Assembly: GCA_013361525.1 (NCBI GenBank)
Contig: JABFXY010000017.1
Span: forward strand, 1 to 49,867
From: Polyangiaceae bacterium
GTDB lineage: Bacteria; Myxococcota_A; Polyangia; Polyangiales; Polyangiaceae
Reading direction: 5' to 3'
DNA length: 49,867 bases
Both the position numbers and the translations under genes were made by a program. Below, piece after piece: positions 45,951 through 49,867 of this stretch; positions within the stretch are counted from its first letter, which is position 1; every line of letters begins with the position of its first letter. Below the pieces are notes generated by a model that saw nothing but the letters and a program-made list of their open reading frames with translations, was not told the origin of the DNA and searched no databases.

Positions 45951-47582
45951 ATGGCGGGGGGCGTGACGCGGATTGGGGACTACGAGGTCCGCCGGCGCAT
46001 CGGCGAGGGCGGGATGGGCGTGGTCTACGAGGCTGTCGAGGAGCTCTCGGGGCGCAAGGTCGCGCTGAAGGTGCTCAACGCGGAGTTGATGGATCGCGCC
46101 GATGTGCGCGCGCGGTTCTTCAACGAGATGCGGATTCTCGCTTCGCTCGAGCACCCCAACATCGTGCGGAGCCTCGCGAGCCGAGACATCGACGGGCAGC
46201 TCGTGATGGTGCTCGAGCTGCTCGAGGGGCGCACCTTGCGCGAAGAGCTGGAAGCGTCGGGCAGGCTACCGGTTGCTCGCGCGATCGCGATCGGGTCGGC
46301 GGTCGCGTCGGCGCTCGTCGCGGCGCATTCGAAAGATCCGCCGATCGTTCACCGCGATCTGAAACCCGAGAACCTGATGCTCGTCGGCGCGAGCGGCGTG
46401 AAGGTGATGGACTTCGGCGTCGCCAAGGTGGTCGCCGACGGCCCGAAGGCGACGACGCAGGTCGTCGGAACGGTGCAGTACATGAGCCCCGAGCAAGCGC
46501 AGGGCGGGGCCATCACGCCGAAGACGGATCTCTATGCGCTCGGGCTCGTTCTGTACGAGATGCTCGCCGGCAATGCGCCGTTTCAATCGGCGTCGCTGCT
46601 CGTTTTGATTCGACAGCAATGCGACGCGGCGCCTCCGCCGTTTCCCCAAGACGTGCGCGCCGAGATCCCTCGCGAACTCGAGGCGCTGGTGTTCGAGCTG
46701 TTGGCGAAGGCGCCCGACGATCGGCCGGCGGACGCGCGCGCCGTGCTCGAGGTGCTCGAGTCGCTCGTGCCGCATGCTCCGCCGCGTTCGTCGAGGTTGG
46801 AGGCCGAGCCGGCGCCGGCGCCGCCGTCCGTGCCGGTCTCGAAGCGAGCCGCGACGTCGCCGAGAGTCGTGAAGCGCGTCGATACGATCGCGCTTCTCAA
46901 TCGATTCGAGCGTCGCACGCGCTGGCCGTATTTCGCGGCTGGTACCGCGGTGAGCGCCGCCGCGGTCGTGGCGGGCGTCGTGGTTTTCAATTCGCGCACT
47001 GGTCCGGCCGCCTCGGCGAGCGTGGCACCAAGCGCATCGGCACCGAGCGCGAGCGCAGCGCCGACCGCGAGCGCGAAGGCTCCGCGCGCTTGTGATCGTG
47101 GCGATGCATGTGTCGTCTTCGCTCCGCCGGATCGCGCGCGCGTCGACGGCACCATTCTCTTCGAAGAGAGCGCGAAACAGGCTCGCGCGGTCGATCCCGA
47201 AGCGCGGCTCGGCGGCGCGATCTTGCAGAACGTCCTCGCGGGCGGGGCCATCGATCTCACCCGACCGGACGCGCTCGTCACCCTCACGTACGACCTTCCG
47301 CAGGGCGCCGTGCGGGTCGACGTGTCCAACGGACTCATGGTCATCACCCGCGTCACGACCGAATACATGCAAGACGTCGCCCCGGATGAACCATGCCCGT
47401 TGAGCCGCGCGGTCGAGGTCGCGACGAACGCCGGCCGCCTCACGGTCACGCCCGCGACGGACGCGACGCTGACGGTCGGCTCGGTCGCGGGCAAGTCGTC
47501 ATGGGTATTTCGTAGCGGCGAAGAGGCAGCGATTGTCGAGGGACCCGATTGCGTGCTGAAGTCGCGCGTGGGCGGCGGCTGA
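45951..47582 (+). CDS. Membrane-anchored Ser/Thr protein kinase
   Basis: The 543-residue product has a Hanks-type kinase domain: IGEGGMGVVYEA, Lys40 in VALKVL, HRDLKPENLML (His134), VMDFGVAKV and GTVQYMSPEQ. A linker leads to one membrane segment near 324-346 (FAAGTAVSAAAVVAGVVVF), then an Ala/Ser/Pro linker and an extracytoplasmic domain with a few Cys (ACDRGDACVVFAPPD, PCPLSRAVEV). The last part (TLTYDLPQGAVRVDVSNGLM-like region) is beta-rich and unassigned. It starts 14 bases after the large palindrome and has a ribosome-binding site aggaagag. Confidence 0.93.
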   Translation: MAGGVTRIGDYEVRRRIGEGGMGVVYEAVEELSGRKVALKVLNAELMDRADVRARFFNEMRILASLEHPNIVRSLASRDIDGQLVMVLELLEGRTLREELEASGRLPVARAIAIGSAVASALVAAHSKDPPIVHRDLKPENLMLVGASGVKVMDFGVAKVVADGPKATTQVVGTVQYMSPEQAQGGAITPKTDLYALGLVLYEMLAGNAPFQSASLLVLIRQQCDAAPPPFPQDVRAEIPRELEALVFELLAKAPDDRPADARAVLEVLESLVPHAPPRSSRLEAEPAPAPPSVPVSKRAATSPRVVKRVDTIALLNRFERRTRWPYFAAGTAVSAAAVVAGVVVFNSRTGPAASASVAPSASAPSASAAPTASAKAPRACDRGDACVVFAPPDRARVDGTILFEESAKQARAVDPEARLGGAILQNVLAGGAIDLTRPDALVTLTYDLPQGAVRVDVSNGLMVITRVTTEYMQDVAPDEPCPLSRAVEVATNAGRLTVTPATDATLTVGSVAGKSSWVFRSGEEAAIVEGPDCVLKSRVGGG

Positions 47583-47709
47583 GGTCGCTTCTTTTCGTAC
47601 CTACGTCGCACGGAATGCGAGAGCCGCACGGAATGCACCGACCTCGTCGAGCGTCTCCTCGCAACTTGTCGTGCAAGCGCCTTTGCTCCTGTGCGATGCT
47701 CAGCGCGAA

Positions 47710-49867
47710 ATGAACATGGTCGCGGGGACCATGGTGACCGATCGCATTCGTCTCGAGCGGCTGCTCGGCGAAGGTGGGATGGGCGCCGTGTGGGTTGCCG
47801 AGCATCTGACGCTCGGGTCGCGTGTTGCGGTGAAGTTCGTGTCGGCGGAGCTCTCCGCGAAGCACCCTGAGCTACATCAGCGGTTTCTTCGTGAGGCGGC
47901 CGCGGCGGCGAAGATCTCGAGCCCACACGTCGTGCGGACGTTCGACTTCGGCGCGATGAGCGACGGAACGCCGTTCCTCGTGATGGAGCTGCTCGAAGGT
48001 GAGTCCCTCGGGGATCGGCTCCGCCGCGAGAAGGCCTTGCCGCCGAGCGACGCGGCCGTCGTGATCTCGCAGGTCGCGAAGGCCCTCTCGGAGGCGCATC
48101 GAATGGGCGTCGTCCACCGCGACATCAAGCCCGGCAACATCTTCCTCACCCGGTCGGGTCGCGATCTCTTCGCGAAGGTCCTCGACTTCGGCATCGCGAA
48201 GGACACCGAGACGGTGTCGAGCTCCTCGACGAAGACCGGGTTCGCCCTCGGCACACCCGCTTATATGAGCCCGGAACAGCTCATGAGCGCGAAGGGCGTC
48301 GACCTACAGGCAGATCTCTGGGCGCTCGCGGTGACTGCGTACGAGTCGGTGACAGGGACGCAACCCTTCACCGGCGAGACGGTGCCTCGTCTCATCCTTT
48401 CGATCCATTCGCGCCAGTTCGATGCACCCTCGAGCTTGCGAAGGCCACCGATCGTCGCGAGCTCCGCGTCGCTCGACGCGTTCTTCGCGCGCGCATTCGG
48501 CGAAGACAAAACAACCCGCTTCGCGAGCGCGCTCGACTTGGCCGACGCCTTCGCCGCCGCTTGCGTGAGCGACGCCGCGGGCAAGACGAGCATCGCCGTC
48601 GCCGATCGCACACTGTTCGGCGCACCCGTCGACGAGGCCGCGCTCACCAGCATGTCGCCGGGCAAAACACCCGAGCCCGTGTCGGATGAGCCGATTGGGG
48701 ATCCGCCGAGCATCGAGCCTCCGCGCGAAGACCCGCCGGCCGAGGAGCCTTTGCCGGCGGAGGAGCCTCCGCCGGCAAAGGAGCCTCCGCCTGCCAAAGA
48801 GCCTCCGCCGTCGAAGGAGCCGCCGCCTGCGAAGGATCCGCCGCCTGCCAAAGAGCCGCCCGCGAAGGATCCAGTTATCAAAGATCCGCCGGTCGACGAC
48901 CGTCCCTCGGACGATCCGATCGAGGTCGCGCCTCCCGCGAAGAGCAACGCCGGGATCCTGATCGCCGCCGCCATCACGGTCGCGGCCATCGGCGGGCTCG
49001 CCTGGTACGTCACGCGAGGCGAATCCGCACCGCCCACCGCCACCGCATCCGACGAGGCGACATCCGTGGCGACGGCTCCATCCGCGACCACCGAAGCCCG
49101 CGCCTCCGCGAAGCCTGAGACGTCCTCAACCAACGACGTTCCACGATTCGGGCCGAGCACCGCGAGCGCGCGTGTCGAGCGCGCCGCCAGTGTCGTTGCC
49201 GTCACCGAAGGCGCGAGCAAAGAGGCGGGCGACGTTTGGCTGCCCGCCTTCACCTTGCGCGTAACCGACAAATCCGCGGCCTCGGTCGCCGCGGCGAACG
49301 CAGAGTGTCGCGCGCAAGAACAGGTGCTCTGCAGCGAGTCGCAATGGCGCGCAGCGTGCGCGCTCGACGAGAAGATCGCGTCGACGGCCACCTGGACGGC
49401 GTCGGCGGAATCAGGCACCGGAATCGTCCGCGGCGGCTCGACCTGCGACACGCGGAAGATCGTCAACGGCGGCGAGAAGCACGGCGTTGCCTGCTGCGAT
49501 CAAGCGGTCGCCGTCGTCGCCGAGGGCGAAGAGTTGCAGCGGCTGACGTCACAGCGCCTCACCGACTACCAAGTCCTGATGAACGCCGGCAGCGCGGACA
49601 AGCTCGCGCGCGACATCTACGGCGAGACGGTGAACTTTCTCGGCAAGGAGCGAGCGCGCGACGAGCTTCGAAAGCTCGCGAAGGGCTTCTTCGAGAACAA
49701 TCCGGATCAAGGCCAGATCTACGACCGCTGTAAGATCGTCCTCGCGGGCGGCACCTGGCGCGCGAGCTGCGCGATGATCTTCTTTCGCGCCGGCAAAGCA
49801 ACGGGGCTCACGCAGATCCTCACGTTCAACAAGGGCGCCAACAGGCTCGTCAGCGTCGGCGAAGAGC
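47710..49867 (+). CDS. Ser/Thr protein kinase with Pro-rich linker and FGE-like ectodomain (partial)
   Basis: At least 719 residues are present and the frame is still open at the window edge. The kinase domain shows LLGEGGMGAVW, Lys42 in VAVKFV, HRDIKPGNIF (His136), VLDFGIAKD (Asp159) and GTPAYMSPEQ. A Pro/Glu/Lys linker of repeated PPAKEPP-type units (about nt 48700-48900) leads to one membrane segment near 412-431 (ILIAAAITVAAIGGLAWYV). Outside, residues about 533-597 (LCSESQWRAACALD, GGSTCDTR, GVACC) resemble a piece of the FGE/SUMF1 fold, as in the minus-strand protein at 1400-2179. The extracytoplasmic end is unassigned. Other in-frame ATGs at 47716 and 47731 are possible starts. Confidence 0.9.
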   Translation, partial: MNMVAGTMVTDRIRLERLLGEGGMGAVWVAEHLTLGSRVAVKFVSAELSAKHPELHQRFLREAAAAAKISSPHVVRTFDFGAMSDGTPFLVMELLEGESLGDRLRREKALPPSDAAVVISQVAKALSEAHRMGVVHRDIKPGNIFLTRSGRDLFAKVLDFGIAKDTETVSSSSTKTGFALGTPAYMSPEQLMSAKGVDLQADLWALAVTAYESVTGTQPFTGETVPRLILSIHSRQFDAPSSLRRPPIVASSASLDAFFARAFGEDKTTRFASALDLADAFAAACVSDAAGKTSIAVADRTLFGAPVDEAALTSMSPGKTPEPVSDEPIGDPPSIEPPREDPPAEEPLPAEEPPPAKEPPPAKEPPPSKEPPPAKDPPPAKEPPAKDPVIKDPPVDDRPSDDPIEVAPPAKSNAGILIAAAITVAAIGGLAWYVTRGESAPPTATASDEATSVATAPSATTEARASAKPETSSTNDVPRFGPSTASARVERAASVVAVTEGASKEAGDVWLPAFTLRVTDKSAASVAAANAECRAQEQVLCSESQWRAACALDEKIASTATWTASAESGTGIVRGGSTCDTRKIVNGGEKHGVACCDQAVAVVAEGEELQRLTSQRLTDYQVLMNAGSADKLARDIYGETVNFLGKERARDELRKLAKGFFENNPDQGQIYDRCKIVLAGGTWRASCAMIFFRAGKATGLTQILTFNKGANRLVSVGEE

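Noticed and set aside
48680..48910. DNA tandem repeat as an independent element
   Set aside because: The repetition encodes a Pro/Lys/Glu linker inside an intact kinase frame, so it is a protein low-complexity region.

Overview
The window is high-GC chromosomal DNA with long, tightly packed genes. It carries features typical of Myxococcota, probably the Polyangia lineage: five Hanks-type Ser/Thr kinases with C-terminal membrane anchors, several lipoproteins with Ala/Ser/Pro-rich linkers, a bactofilin, a TPR-PEGA protein, a TSP3-like acidic-repeat lipoprotein, a degenerate NtrC-like regulator and FGE-like domains. This assignment rests on gene content only. I see no rRNA, tRNA, CRISPR array, insertion sequence or prophage.

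Layout. 1-2.2 kb: a lipoprotein, a DUF938 methyltransferase and an FGE-like protein. 2.27-6.57 kb: a radical SAM protein interrupted by a homing-endonuclease intein, then a stand-alone molybdopterin oxidoreductase. 6.7-13.9 kb (minus): a coupled operon of bactofilin, AddB-like nuclease and AddA-like helicase-nuclease. 14.1-18.1 kb: an outer-membrane barrel, a degenerate NtrC-type regulator and a TolC-like protein. 18.1-25.2 kb: a lipoprotein, pantothenate kinase, an acidic-repeat lipoprotein and a 1627-residue helical-repeat/HELGH/VWA protein. 25.7-29.1 kb: a kinase, a tandem ABM-fold protein and a lipoprotein gene that appears frameshifted. 29.2-29.5 kb: a phased array of 22-bp G-run/C-run units with an inversion in the middle. 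29.7-31 kb: three small unrecognised genes. 31-34.6 kb (minus): an operon of lipoprotein, kinase and TPR-PEGA protein. 34.7-41.3 kb: a MoxR-type ATPase, a lipoprotein, a kinase, a tandem universal stress protein, an aldo/keto reductase and a LuxR-type regulator. 41.6-45.8 kb: an operon of an unknown protein and two TRAP transporter membrane subunits with no binding protein. 45.95 kb to the end: two kinases, the last cut by the window edge.

How the genes fit together. The clearest functional units are the AddAB-like repair operon, the lipoprotein-kinase-PEGA operon and the TRAP operon. The MoxR ATPase (34.7 kb) and the HELGH/VWA protein (20-25 kb) belong to classes that usually work as a pair, though they are not adjacent here. 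The most unusual items are the 22-bp array, the intein that splits a catalytic cysteine motif, the frameshifted lipoprotein and the regulator with no canonical start codon and no GAFTGA loop.
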